From: Rhizobiaceae bacterium
GTDB taxonomy: Bacteria > Pseudomonadota > Alphaproteobacteria > Rhizobiales > Rhizobiaceae
Direction: 5' to 3'
NCBI GenBank assembly: GCA_025698895.1
Contig: JAILWO010000002.1
Coordinates: 1,484,232-1,548,231, forward strand
Length of the DNA: 64,000 bases
The position numbers were made by a program, and so were the translations under genes. Below the pieces are notes generated by a model. The model was given only the letters and a program-made list of their open reading frames with translations. It did no database searches and had not been told where the DNA came from. Below are positions 55,525-63,436 of the stretch, piece by piece (the first letter of the stretch is position 1; each line of letters begins with the position of its first letter).

Positions 55525-56055
55525 ATGGCGAAACTCGTCTACGCCTTGAACCAGTCCCTGGACGGCTATGTCGACCACGATGCATTCGCGCCCGATCCCG
55601 CGCTCTTTCGTCATTTCATAGATGATGTGCGGGGTCTGGCCGGAATTGTGTACGGTCGCCGCATGTACGAGGTGATGCGCTACTGGGACGAAGATCGTCC
55701 CGAGTGGGACGCGGCCGAACACGACTACGCGGCGGCATGGCGGAGCCAACCGAAATGGGTCGTGTCGCGCTCGTTGAAGTCCGTCGGCCCCAACGCCACG
55801 CTCATCGAGGACAACATCGAGACCGCGATACGCGAGCTGAAGGCCCGACTCAATGGAGAGATCGAAGTTGCCGGACCGGAGCTGGCGCAGAGCCTGACCG
55901 ACCTTGGCCTTGTCGACGAATATCGGCTGTACCTTCATCCGGTCGTGCTTGGTTGCGGCAAGCCGTACTTCGCAGGCCCGCGGCCGCCGCTGCGCCTTGT
56001 GGCCAGCGACCGAATGGCCGAGGACGTGATCAGGCTGACATACGTTCCTGCCTGA
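55525..56055 (+). CDS. RibD_C/DHFR-fold reductase family protein (first copy)
   Basis: This 176-residue protein is a dihydrofolate-reductase-fold protein of the RibD C-terminal family: MAKLVYALNQSLDGYVDHDA, GIVYGRRMYEVMRYW, KWVVSRSLKSVGPNATLI, EIEVAGPELAQSLTDLGLVD, EYRLYLHPVVLGCGKPYFAG. The stand-alone form (YyaP/YwjB-type) is usually annotated only as a reductase with unknown substrate. It is the first of two related genes in tandem, with GGAGGGAG upstream. Confidence 0.88.
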   Translation: MAKLVYALNQSLDGYVDHDAFAPDPALFRHFIDDVRGLAGIVYGRRMYEVMRYWDEDRPEWDAAEHDYAAAWRSQPKWVVSRSLKSVGPNATLIEDNIETAIRELKARLNGEIEVAGPELAQSLTDLGLVDEYRLYLHPVVLGCGKPYFAGPRPPLRLVASDRMAEDVIRLTYVPA

Positions 56056-56228
56056 TCGCATGGCCCACCTGACGGGTCGCGCCAACACGTCCGGTTCGTG
56101 GCACACCTTCTTTCCCTGACATGTCGACTTCCCTCTGCTCCGCCCGTCCTTGACCCAGAGCGGCGAACCGCCGCCTCCGGCCGGCAGCAGCAAGGGAGCT
56201 GGCCGGCAGCAGCAAGGGAGCTTCGACC
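56056..56228. other. Gap between the two RibD_C genes, with RBS duplication
   Basis: These 173 nt hold no further gene. The right end carries a 22-bp tandem duplication at 56179-56222 in which each copy includes the Shine-Dalgarno AAGGGAG. Confidence 0.5.
56179..56222 (+). repeat. 22-bp tandem duplication carrying the ribosome-binding site
   Basis: Two perfect copies lie head to tail at 56179-56200 and 56201-56222. Each contains GGCAGCAGCAAGGGAGC; the AAGGGAG of the second copy is 8 nt before the ATG at 56229, while the first copy's is 30 nt away. Slipped-strand duplication is the likely origin. Confidence 0.85.
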
Positions 56229-56876
56229 ATGTCACTCGCCCGCGTCCAGTATCTCGCCATCTCGCTCGACGGCTTCGGCACCGGCGAGGGTCTCAGCCGC
56301 GACGAACCGTTCGGCCATGCCGGCGACCGGCTCCACGAATGGATGTTCGAAACCCGCTGGTGGCACAGCGTGGTCGGCAAGCCGGGCGGAACCGGCGGGG
56401 TCGATGACGCCTTCCTGCAGCTGTTTTCTCCGGGGATAGGCGCCGAGATCATGGGCGCGCGCAAATTCGGCCCTCCCGGTTGGCACGAGGACCCGGAATG
56501 GAAGGGCTGGTGGGGGCCGAACCCGCCATTCCACACGCCGGTCTATGTCCTCACGCATCATCCGCGCGCGCCGATCGAGATGGAAGGCGGCACGACGTTT
56601 CACTTCATCGACGCTTCACCCGCCGAGGCACTTGAGACCGCCCGAAAGGCCGCCAACGGCCAGGACGTCCGCATCGGCGGAGGTCCGACCATGGTCCGCG
56701 AATTCGTGGCTGCCGGGCTCGTCGACCACATGCATGTCGTCATCGTTCCCATCCTGCTCGGGCGTGGTGTGCGCCTCTGGGACAGGCTGGAAGGCGTCGA
56801 GAAGGATTACGCGATCGAGACCGTCTCCTCCCCGAGCGGCGTCACGCACGTCACCTTCACCCGTCGCGGCCTGTAA
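56229..56876 (+). CDS. RibD_C/DHFR-fold reductase family protein (second copy)
   Basis: This 215-residue DHFR-fold protein starts MSLARVQYLAISLDGFGTGE. It includes MGARKFGPPGWHEDPEWKGW, the nucleotide-binding VLTHHPRAPIEMEGGTTFHF, and NGQDVRIGGGPTMVREFVAA followed by GLVDHMHVVIVPILLGRGVR. It is larger than the preceding paralogue and only distantly alike. The Shine-Dalgarno upstream is duplicated. It converges with the FAD oxidoreductase gene 7 nt away. Confidence 0.9.
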   Translation: MSLARVQYLAISLDGFGTGEGLSRDEPFGHAGDRLHEWMFETRWWHSVVGKPGGTGGVDDAFLQLFSPGIGAEIMGARKFGPPGWHEDPEWKGWWGPNPPFHTPVYVLTHHPRAPIEMEGGTTFHFIDASPAEALETARKAANGQDVRIGGGPTMVREFVAAGLVDHMHVVIVPILLGRGVRLWDRLEGVEKDYAIETVSSPSGVTHVTFTRRGL

Positions 56877-56883
56877 TGCTCCG

Positions 56884-57987
56884 TTAGACCGTCTCCGCTC
56901 TGAGCCACGCCGTCAGCTTCGCCATGTCCAGGTCCTCGCACCAGTCGGCCACGCGGCGGCCGACCGCCGCGCCGAACTTGTAGCCATGGCCTGAACAGGC
57001 CGAGACGATCAGCGCGTTCTCCCGCCGCTCCGCGAAGAAGCGGTCGTCCTTCGTGAAGGTGTAGGCGCAGCTCACCACCTGGTCGATCCGGTATTCGCCG
57101 AGACGCGCGAAGGCCTGCGAAAAATGCGACAGGATAGCGGGGCCTTCCTCCGGTCCGGCCACGCGATCGGCGTCGGCATCGTCGCTCCGGCGCTTGTGCC
57201 GCCCGGTCCCGAATTTCAGCCCCGCGCCTCCGGTCGGCGGGATCACATAGCCGTCGATGCGCCCGCCCACGTCGAGGATCACCGGCGCCCTTGCCCAGGC
57301 TTCGGCGAGGTCCGCCGGCGGCGTCGCATAGGCGAGCGCGGTGCGATGGATCGTGAGGTCGCGCCTGATGTCTGGAAACAGTTTGGACACCCAGGCACCG
57401 GCCGTCACGACCACCATGTCGGCCGACAGTGTCTCGCCGCCGCCAAGCCGGACGGAAGCCGTGTCCGTGTCGACAGCCTCCACCTTGATGTTTTCGCGCA
57501 CATCCGCACTGTTCTCGCGCAGCCAGGCGGCGATGCCGGCCGCGATCCTGCGGCAATGCAACGCCCCGCCCTCGGTCGAGAAATAGGCGTAGCGCATGCC
57601 CTCGCGCGCCAGGAAGGGCCAGCGCCGCACGGCCTCGTCCGGCTCATGCAGTTCGAACGGGAAACCGCCTTCCTCCAGCCCCTTGCGATAGTCCTCCGCG
57701 TCGTCGCCCGCCTCACGCGACACGCAAACGAAGCCGCGCGGGTCGTGGTGCTCGACACCGAGGTCGCCCCACAATTCGTTCCACGCTTCATAGGCCTCGG
57801 TGATCGCGCGGCCATAGCCCGAGCCGGCAGGATAGGCGCGGCGGATGATACGGTGATGGTCGCCCGAAGCCGCCAGCGGATTGGGAATCGGTCCCTGCTC
57901 CACAAGCGTCACGACATGCCCGCGCCGTGTCAGCGACCAGGCGGTGGACAGGCCGGAAATGCCGGCGCCGACGACGATGATCTTCAT
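56884..57987 (-). CDS. FAD-dependent oxidoreductase (DAO family)
   Basis: This 367-residue protein is a flavoprotein amine or amino-acid oxidase of the DAO/sarcosine-oxidase type. The dinucleotide-binding motif is VVGAGISGLSTAWSLTRRGH (GxGxxG at 7-12), then DHHRIIRRAYPAGSGYGRAI, which matches the MSOX-like group, and the C-terminal flavin contact ACSGHGYKFGAAVGRRVADW. Substrate unknown. It is divergent from the P450 gene with 71 nt between starts. Confidence 0.88.
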   Translation of the reverse strand: MKIIVVGAGISGLSTAWSLTRRGHVVTLVEQGPIPNPLAASGDHHRIIRRAYPAGSGYGRAITEAYEAWNELWGDLGVEHHDPRGFVCVSREAGDDAEDYRKGLEEGGFPFELHEPDEAVRRWPFLAREGMRYAYFSTEGGALHCRRIAAGIAAWLRENSADVRENIKVEAVDTDTASVRLGGGETLSADMVVVTAGAWVSKLFPDIRRDLTIHRTALAYATPPADLAEAWARAPVILDVGGRIDGYVIPPTGGAGLKFGTGRHKRRSDDADADRVAGPEEGPAILSHFSQAFARLGEYRIDQVVSCAYTFTKDDRFFAERRENALIVSACSGHGYKFGAAVGRRVADWCEDLDMAKLTAWLRAETV

Positions 57988-58058
57988 GGCGGACCCTCTC
58001 CTTGCCCTTGCCGCGTAGCGGACTCGCCCTCAGCCGGCAAGATCGCTAGATCGGACTG

Positions 58059-59309
58059 ATGACAAGCGCCCTGCCCGCCTGGCTCGACCTCGACCCCGCC
58101 GCCCGCCGCCTGCGCCTCTCGCCGCGCGAGCCGGCCTTCGTGCAGGACCCTTATGCCGCCTATGCCGCGCTGCATGCTGACGCGCCCTTCGTCTATTGGG
58201 AGGACCTTGGTCTCTGGTGCGTGGCCGGTTTCGACGCGGTCAACCGCATCCTGCGCGACCGCCGCTTCGGCCGCGAGCGCCCCGGCGGCTATCTGTCGGC
58301 CGTCGCCGCATCAGGTGACCGCACCGCGCTGGCAGACTTCGATCGTGTCGAGGCCGGGTCGATGCTCGAACTGGAGCCGCCGGCCCACACGCGTCTCAGG
58401 ACGCTGGTCAACCGCGCCTTCGTCTCGCGCCAGGTCGAGCGGTTGCACCCCGTCATCGAGAACTTGGCCCACGAGTTGATCGACCGCTTCGGGGAAGCGG
58501 GCGAGACCGACCTGATTTCTTCCTTCGCCACGCCGCTGCCGGCCACGGTGATCGCCGGCATGATGGGCCTGCCGGTCGAGACCGGCCCGCAACTCGTCGC
58601 CTGGTCGAACGACATGGTGCGGATGTACCAGCCCTCTCCCGGACCGGACGCGATGACGCGCGCCAATCGCTCGGCGCGCGACTTCGCCGCCTTCATCCGC
58701 GACCATGCCGACCGTCGCCGACGCGAGCCGTCCGACGATCTCCTCGGCGTGCTGGTTTCGGCCGAGGCCGGTGGCGACCGGCTGAGCGAGGACGAGCTGG
58801 TGTCGTCCGCGATCCTGCTGCTCAATGCCGGGCATGAGGCGACGGTCCACCAGATCGGCAACGCCGTCGTGGCCCTGCTGGCGCACGGAGATGATCCGCG
58901 CCGCTTCTTCGCGTCCGATACGCAAACGGCCGCCACCGTCGAGGAATGCCTGCGGTTCGACGCGCCGCTGCACCTGTTCACGCGGTATGCCTATGAAGAC
59001 GCCGAGATCGCGCCGGACATAACCCTGGCCAAGGGCGAACAGGTCGGCCTCCTGCTCGGCGCGGCCAACCGCGACCCGGCCGCCTTCCACGAACCCCATC
59101 GTTTCGATCCCGCGCGCTCCGATGGCAGGCACGTCTCCTTCGGCGCCGGCATCCATTTCTGCATCGGCGCGCCGCTGGCCCGCCTCGAACTTCAGGTTGC
59201 GCTTTCGGTTCTGTTCAGGCGCCTGCCGGAGTTGCGGCTCGCCGAGCCACCGCGCTGGCGCGACTCATGGCACTTTCACGGGCTGGAGCGGCTGGTGGTG
59301 GAATGGTGA
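58059..59309 (+). CDS. Cytochrome P450
   Basis: This 416-residue soluble bacterial P450 has the I-helix motif LLNAGHEATVHQIGNAV, the ExxR motif EECLRFDAPLHLFTRYA and the heme-binding loop SFGAGIHFCIGAPLARLE with the cysteine ligand. There is no adjacent ferredoxin or ferredoxin reductase, so redox partners are elsewhere. The close divergent FAD oxidoreductase and nearby flavin reductase might share a catabolic role, but no substrate can be read from the sequence. Confidence 0.95.
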   Translation: MTSALPAWLDLDPAARRLRLSPREPAFVQDPYAAYAALHADAPFVYWEDLGLWCVAGFDAVNRILRDRRFGRERPGGYLSAVAASGDRTALADFDRVEAGSMLELEPPAHTRLRTLVNRAFVSRQVERLHPVIENLAHELIDRFGEAGETDLISSFATPLPATVIAGMMGLPVETGPQLVAWSNDMVRMYQPSPGPDAMTRANRSARDFAAFIRDHADRRRREPSDDLLGVLVSAEAGGDRLSEDELVSSAILLLNAGHEATVHQIGNAVVALLAHGDDPRRFFASDTQTAATVEECLRFDAPLHLFTRYAYEDAEIAPDITLAKGEQVGLLLGAANRDPAAFHEPHRFDPARSDGRHVSFGAGIHFCIGAPLARLELQVALSVLFRRLPELRLAEPPRWRDSWHFHGLERLVVEW

Positions 59310-59402
59310 GCCAGGAGCTGGAGGAATGCGCGCCGGGAACGGGTTCGGGCTTTCACCCAGCGATCTTCGATCGATCGGCGGCGGCGGGATGATGCCCCCT
59401 CG

Positions 59403-60014
59403 TCACTCGTCCTTCCAACGTGGTCGCCGCATCGAGAAAATCTCGGTCACGGCGGCGTAGTCCATGTAGCCCAGCCGCCCGACATTGCCGGCCCTGAGCG
59501 TGTCGAACAGCCCGTCCTTCAGCATCGCGTCGTCGATATGCACGCCCACCGTCTCGCCGATGACAACGAAATTGCCGACGCGGTTTCCTCTCAGGTCCTT
59601 CGGCTGGAGGATGTCGGTCACCTTGCATTCCAGCGACGCATGGGCCTCAGCGACGCGCGGCGCCTTCACCACCCGGCATGGCGCCGGCGTGAGGCCGGCA
59701 TAGCCGAACTCGCTGATACCGCGCGGCGCGTCGACCGAGGACTTGTTCATCTGCTCGACGATGTCCCGGCCGACCAAGTTGGCGACGAACTCGCCGCTCT
59801 CGCGCGCATGGACCACGCTGTCCTTCTCGCCCTCCGACGAAAACATGACCAGGAATGGCCGCGTCGAGATCGCGTTGAAGAAGGAATAGGGACCCAGATT
59901 GAGCGAGCCGTCGGCCCCCACGGTCGAGATCCAGCCGATCGGCCGGGGTGCCACGATCGCCTTGAGCGGGTCATGGGGCAGCCCGTGCCCATCGGCGGGT
60001 TCGTAAAACATCAT
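59403..60014 (-). CDS. Flavin reductase / DIM6-NTAB family protein
   Basis: This 203-residue FMN-binding split-barrel protein contains PLKAIVAPRPIGWISTVGAD, GSLNLGPYSFFNAISTRPFL, MFSSEGEKDSVVHARESGEF and DRNRVGNFVVIGETVGVHI-like strands. It belongs to the flavin reductase (DIM6/NTAB) group, distinct from the RutF-type protein at 16.3 kb. Its ATG overlaps the nitroreductase stop by 4 nt (ATGA), so the two flavoproteins are made together. Confidence 0.88.
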   Translation of the reverse strand: MMFYEPADGHGLPHDPLKAIVAPRPIGWISTVGADGSLNLGPYSFFNAISTRPFLVMFSSEGEKDSVVHARESGEFVANLVGRDIVEQMNKSSVDAPRGISEFGYAGLTPAPCRVVKAPRVAEAHASLECKVTDILQPKDLRGNRVGNFVVIGETVGVHIDDAMLKDGLFDTLRAGNVGRLGYMDYAAVTEIFSMRRPRWKDE

Positions 60015-60610
60015 TCGCTCCAGGGGCCGGAATAGTCGGCATAGAGGTCCTTCACCTCCGGACGCGGCCGCTCGAACAGTTCGCCATCGTGGCGGCCGAT
60101 ATGGACGAAGCCGATCACGCGCTCATGCGGCGCCAGCCCCAGGATGGCCCGCCCCTCGGCGTCGTCGGAATACCAGTTGGTGATCCAGTTGGTCCCGTAG
60201 CCCATCGCGTTGGCGGCATGGACGAGGTTCATCGCCGCCGCGCCGCCGGACAAAAACATCTCCCAGGCGGGGATCTTGGGATTGTCGCGCGGGATATGGA
60301 TGACGCCGATCACGAGCGGCGCGCGCGAGAACCGGGTGCGCTCCTGCTGGCGGCGCGCATCGGCCAGCGGCCCCTCGCGGCGCTCGGCCAGCTCGGCGAG
60401 CCTTTCCCCCACCTTCTCGCGCGCGCCGCCGCGATAGAGGATGAAGCGCCACGGCGCCAGCCGCCCGTGATCCGGCACGCGCGAGGCGGCGCGAATCATC
60501 GTCTCAATCTCGTCGTCGCCGGGCGCGGGTCCGGTCAGTTCGTGGATCGGCGCGGAAGCGCGGGCGAGCAGATGGTCGAGGACGGGCGAAGCCAAGATCG
60601 AAAACCTCAT
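60011..60610 (-). CDS. Nitroreductase family protein (YdjA-like)
   Basis: This 199-residue FMN-dependent nitroreductase-fold enzyme resembles YdjA: MRFSILASPVLDHLLARASA, the FMN-contacting DDEIETMIRAASRVPDHGRL, then APWRFILYRG and GAAAMNLVHAANAMGYGTNW. YdjA-like enzymes act as NAD(P)H-dependent reductases. It is the upstream partner of the flavin reductase gene and divergent from the secreted triple-repeat protein. Confidence 0.92.
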   Translation of the reverse strand: MRFSILASPVLDHLLARASAPIHELTGPAPGDDEIETMIRAASRVPDHGRLAPWRFILYRGGAREKVGERLAELAERREGPLADARRQQERTRFSRAPLVIGVIHIPRDNPKIPAWEMFLSGGAAAMNLVHAANAMGYGTNWITNWYSDDAEGRAILGLAPHERVIGFVHIGRHDGELFERPRPEVKDLYADYSGPWSE

Positions 60611-60721
60611 CGGAAGGGTGGCGCGTTGCCTCGGCCGGACGGCCTGGGTGGATGGGCGAAAGGCGGCGATGCGCCCCGCATGGTCTTGTTTTTGCCACCC
60701 GTCTGGGCTTCAACGCAAGCG

Positions 60722-61717
60722 ATGATCCGCCTCGACTTCAGCCTCACGGCGAATGGACTGTCCATCGCGCGGTCGCTGGCCGTAGCGGCCGCGATCGTGA
60801 TGTCGGCCGCCGCGCCCCTCCATGCGCAGGACCCCTCCCCGTCCTTCGCACCCGATGCCGGCATTAACCTGCCGCCCATCGACGCGCCCGTCCAAAACTA
60901 CGCGCCGCCGCGCGCGGGCAACCCGCTCGCCGCGCCGGGCGAAGGCACGATCACGCTGAGCGCCAAACTGGTCGAGGGCGGGCCCGACATCACACGCGGC
61001 CTGGTCTGGCGCATTTTCGGCGAGACGGCCGGCGAGGACGGCACCCTGCCGCTGGTGGCCTCGGCGCGCGGCGGCGTGGCCACCCTGTCGCTGGAGCCGG
61101 GCAGCTATCTGGTCCACGCCTCGTTCGGCCGGGCCGGCGCCACCAAGCGCATCCGCATCGGGCCCGACTTCAACCGCGAGAGCGTGGTGCTGGAAGCTGG
61201 CGGCCTCAAGCTCGACGCGCTCCTGTCCGGCGGCGTGCGCATCCCGCCCGACGACCTCCGTTTCTCGATCTACGAGCAGGACGAGGACGCCACCGGCGAA
61301 CGGCCGCTCATCATCCCCAACGTCAAGCCGGGCACCGTCGTGCGGCTAAACTCCGGCACCTATCACGTTGTGTCGCGCTATGGAGACCTCAACGCCCGGG
61401 TCGCCGGCGACATCCGCGTCGAGGCCGGCAAGGTCACCGAAGCGACGATGGAGCACCGCGCCGCCGAACTGACCGTCAAGCTGGTCCGTCAGGAGAACGG
61501 CGAGGCGCTTGCCGACACCTCCTGGACGATCGTCGACGAAGCCGGCGAGACCGTGCGCGAGGAGGTCGGCGCCTTCGCCTCCATGGTGCTGGCCGAAGGC
61601 AGCTACACCGCCGTCGCGAAGAACCGCGAGCGCGTGTTCAGCCGCGACTTCGTCGTCGTGCCGGGCCGCAATCAGGATGTCGAGGTCATCGCCGCCGAGG
61701 GTGCGGCGGCGCCCTGA
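60722..61717 (+). CDS. Secreted protein with three beta-sandwich-like repeats
   Basis: I recognise no family. The 331-residue protein has an N-terminal signal (LAVAAAIVMSAAAPLHAQDP, cleavage after HA-Q) and then three homologous repeats at about 74-159, 160-247 and 248-325. Each ends with a recurring strand pair: LEPGSYLVHASFG (124-136), LNSGTYHVVSRYG (209-221) and LAEGSYTAVAKNR (290-302). The repeats look like small carboxypeptidase-regulatory or SpaA-like beta folds. ATG 60722 is used; the 3' end overlaps the convergent acyltransferase by 46 nt. Confidence 0.75.
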   Translation: MIRLDFSLTANGLSIARSLAVAAAIVMSAAAPLHAQDPSPSFAPDAGINLPPIDAPVQNYAPPRAGNPLAAPGEGTITLSAKLVEGGPDITRGLVWRIFGETAGEDGTLPLVASARGGVATLSLEPGSYLVHASFGRAGATKRIRIGPDFNRESVVLEAGGLKLDALLSGGVRIPPDDLRFSIYEQDEDATGERPLIIPNVKPGTVVRLNSGTYHVVSRYGDLNARVAGDIRVEAGKVTEATMEHRAAELTVKLVRQENGEALADTSWTIVDEAGETVREEVGAFASMVLAEGSYTAVAKNRERVFSRDFVVVPGRNQDVEVIAAEGAAAP

Positions 61718-62628
61718 ACCGCCTCGCGGGCTCGCGGCCGTGCCGGCGCCAGGCCGAACACCGCCGCATGCAGGAGCCGCGTCAGTTCCCTCCGGTCGCG
61801 ACAGGCCGCAAGGTCTCCAGCCTTCAGCGTGGGCCCGATCCTCGCCTTAATGGTGCGACCCGAAAGCCGCGTGAACTCGCGGATCAGCAGCGAGGTGCGC
61901 AAGGTCAGCGACAGGCCGCCGACTGCCCGCGCCAGCCGGCCGTCCCGTTCGGCGAGCGCCATCGGCCCCGACACGACGTGAAACAGGCGCCCGTTCTGGC
62001 CGCCGAACCAGATCGGCACGACCGAGGCCTTCGCCTCCTGCACCATGCGGGCGGGGAACATCTTCCAGGGCAGGTCGACCGCCCGGCTGAACCCCCTGGG
62101 CGCAGTGGCCACGCCGCCGCCGGGAAAGACGACGATCACCGTGCCCTGCGACAGCAGCTTCAGCGCCTCGTTGCGCACGGCCAGGTTGGCGACCAGCGCC
62201 TGCCGGCTTTCGGAAAAGTCGATCGGCAGCGAATAGGGCGCCATTTCGGGAACCTTGAGCAATTCGGCGTTGATCATCACCCGGAAGGGCCGTCCCAGCC
62301 TTTCGACCAAGGACAGGATCGCGATGCCGTCGCCGATCCCGAAGGGATGGTTGGCCACGATCACCAGCGGCCCGTCCGGCAGGTCGGCGGGCGGCCACTG
62401 GCCCTCGGCGTCCAGCCCGACACCGACAAGGTCGAGCATGCGTCCGAAGATGCGGTCGCCGGTGGGCGCGATCTCGCGGCGCCAGTGGTCGTAGAGCCGC
62501 GCATAGCGCTCGCGCCCGGACAGGTGCTCGACGCCGCGTATGAACCAGCGCTTCAGCCGCGGCTGGCCGGGACTGGCATAGGACAGTTCGGGGAATCGGG
62601 ATGGCGCGCGGCGCGGCATGATCTGCAT
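61672..62628 (-). CDS. Lysophospholipid acyltransferase family protein
   Basis: This 318-residue PlsC-type acyltransferase acts at the inner membrane. Block I is VIVANHPFGIGDGIAI, later blocks are seen as INAELLKVPEMAPYSLPIDF and VIVVFPGGGVATAP. The FPGGGV motif and the basic N-terminus resemble the hemolysin-like lipid acyltransferases of Rhizobiales, which make ornithine lipid or related lipids, but the exact substrate is not known. ATG 62628 is used; a Met three codons later is also possible. The end overlaps the convergent triple-repeat gene. Confidence 0.85.
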   Translation of the reverse strand: MQIMPRRAPSRFPELSYASPGQPRLKRWFIRGVEHLSGRERYARLYDHWRREIAPTGDRIFGRMLDLVGVGLDAEGQWPPADLPDGPLVIVANHPFGIGDGIAILSLVERLGRPFRVMINAELLKVPEMAPYSLPIDFSESRQALVANLAVRNEALKLLSQGTVIVVFPGGGVATAPRGFSRAVDLPWKMFPARMVQEAKASVVPIWFGGQNGRLFHVVSGPMALAERDGRLARAVGGLSLTLRTSLLIREFTRLSGRTIKARIGPTLKAGDLAACRDRRELTRLLHAAVFGLAPARPRAREAVQGAAAPSAAMTSTS

Positions 62629-62768
62629 GCCGCATCCATGCGCGCCTTGCGTGACAGGCGGATGAAAGAATACGGGCCGAACCGTGGCGGCCGCGGCCCC
62701 TGTCGGCTAGTGCTGCGTCCATCCGTCCTGTGCGTGCAAGAGACGATCAGCCATCGACCGGAGTTCCC

Positions 62769-63419
62769 ATGACCCCCGTCATCACTGCCTTCGCTGCCTC
62801 GCCGGACAAGGGCCGCGGCCTGGCGCGCGACATGCGCGTGCGCTGGGCCTTCGAGGAAGTCGGCCGCCCCTATGAGGTGCGCCTGGTTTCCTTCGCCGAG
62901 ATGAAGCAGCCCGCTCACAGGGCGCTGCATCCCTTCGGCCAGATACCGACCTTCGAGGAAGGCGGGCTTGCCCTGTTCGAGACCGGCGCGATCGTGCTGC
63001 GTATCGCCGAGAGCCGTCCGGGTCTGCTGCCGGCCGATCCGGATCAACGCTCGCGCGCCATTCAGTGGATGTTCGCGGCGCTGAACACGGTCGAGCCGCC
63101 GATCGTCGAGCGCGAGGCCGCGGGCTATGCCGAGCGCGACAGGCCGTGGCACGCCGAGCGCCTGCCCATGATGGACGAGCGCGTCACGAAACGCCTGGCC
63201 GATCTCTCGGCCCGGCTGGGTGACGCCGAATGGCTCGACGGCGAATTCTCCGCCGGCGACCTGATGATGGCCACCGTGCTGTTGCGCATCAAGGGCTCGA
63301 CCCTGCTCGAAGCGCAGCCGAACCTCGCCGCCTATCTCGCCCGCGCCGAAGCCCGCCCCGCCTACCGGCGAGCGTTCGAGGCACAAAGGGCGGTGTTTCT
63401 GAAGGCGCAGGGCGGCTGA
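62769..63419 (+). CDS. Glutathione S-transferase family protein
   Basis: This 216-residue GST has an N-terminal thioredoxin-like fold (ITAFAASPDKGRGLARDMRV, HPFGQIPTFEEGGLALFETG) and a helical C-terminal domain (GDAEWLDGEFSAGDLMMATV). The start ATG 62769 sits 42 nt into a longer open frame and fits the family length. It is the second GST in the window (see 41.4 kb) and only distantly similar to the first. It converges on the minisatellite gene. Confidence 0.92.
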   Translation: MTPVITAFAASPDKGRGLARDMRVRWAFEEVGRPYEVRLVSFAEMKQPAHRALHPFGQIPTFEEGGLALFETGAIVLRIAESRPGLLPADPDQRSRAIQWMFAALNTVEPPIVEREAAGYAERDRPWHAERLPMMDERVTKRLADLSARLGDAEWLDGEFSAGDLMMATVLLRIKGSTLLEAQPNLAAYLARAEARPAYRRAFEAQRAVFLKAQGG

Positions 63420-63436
63420 ACGGGGCGCCCCGGCCC

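Noticed and set aside
55393..56235. 280-codon minus-strand frame opposite the first RibD_C gene
   Set aside because: The plus-strand gene has a clear family match and Shine-Dalgarno; the antisense frame has neither.
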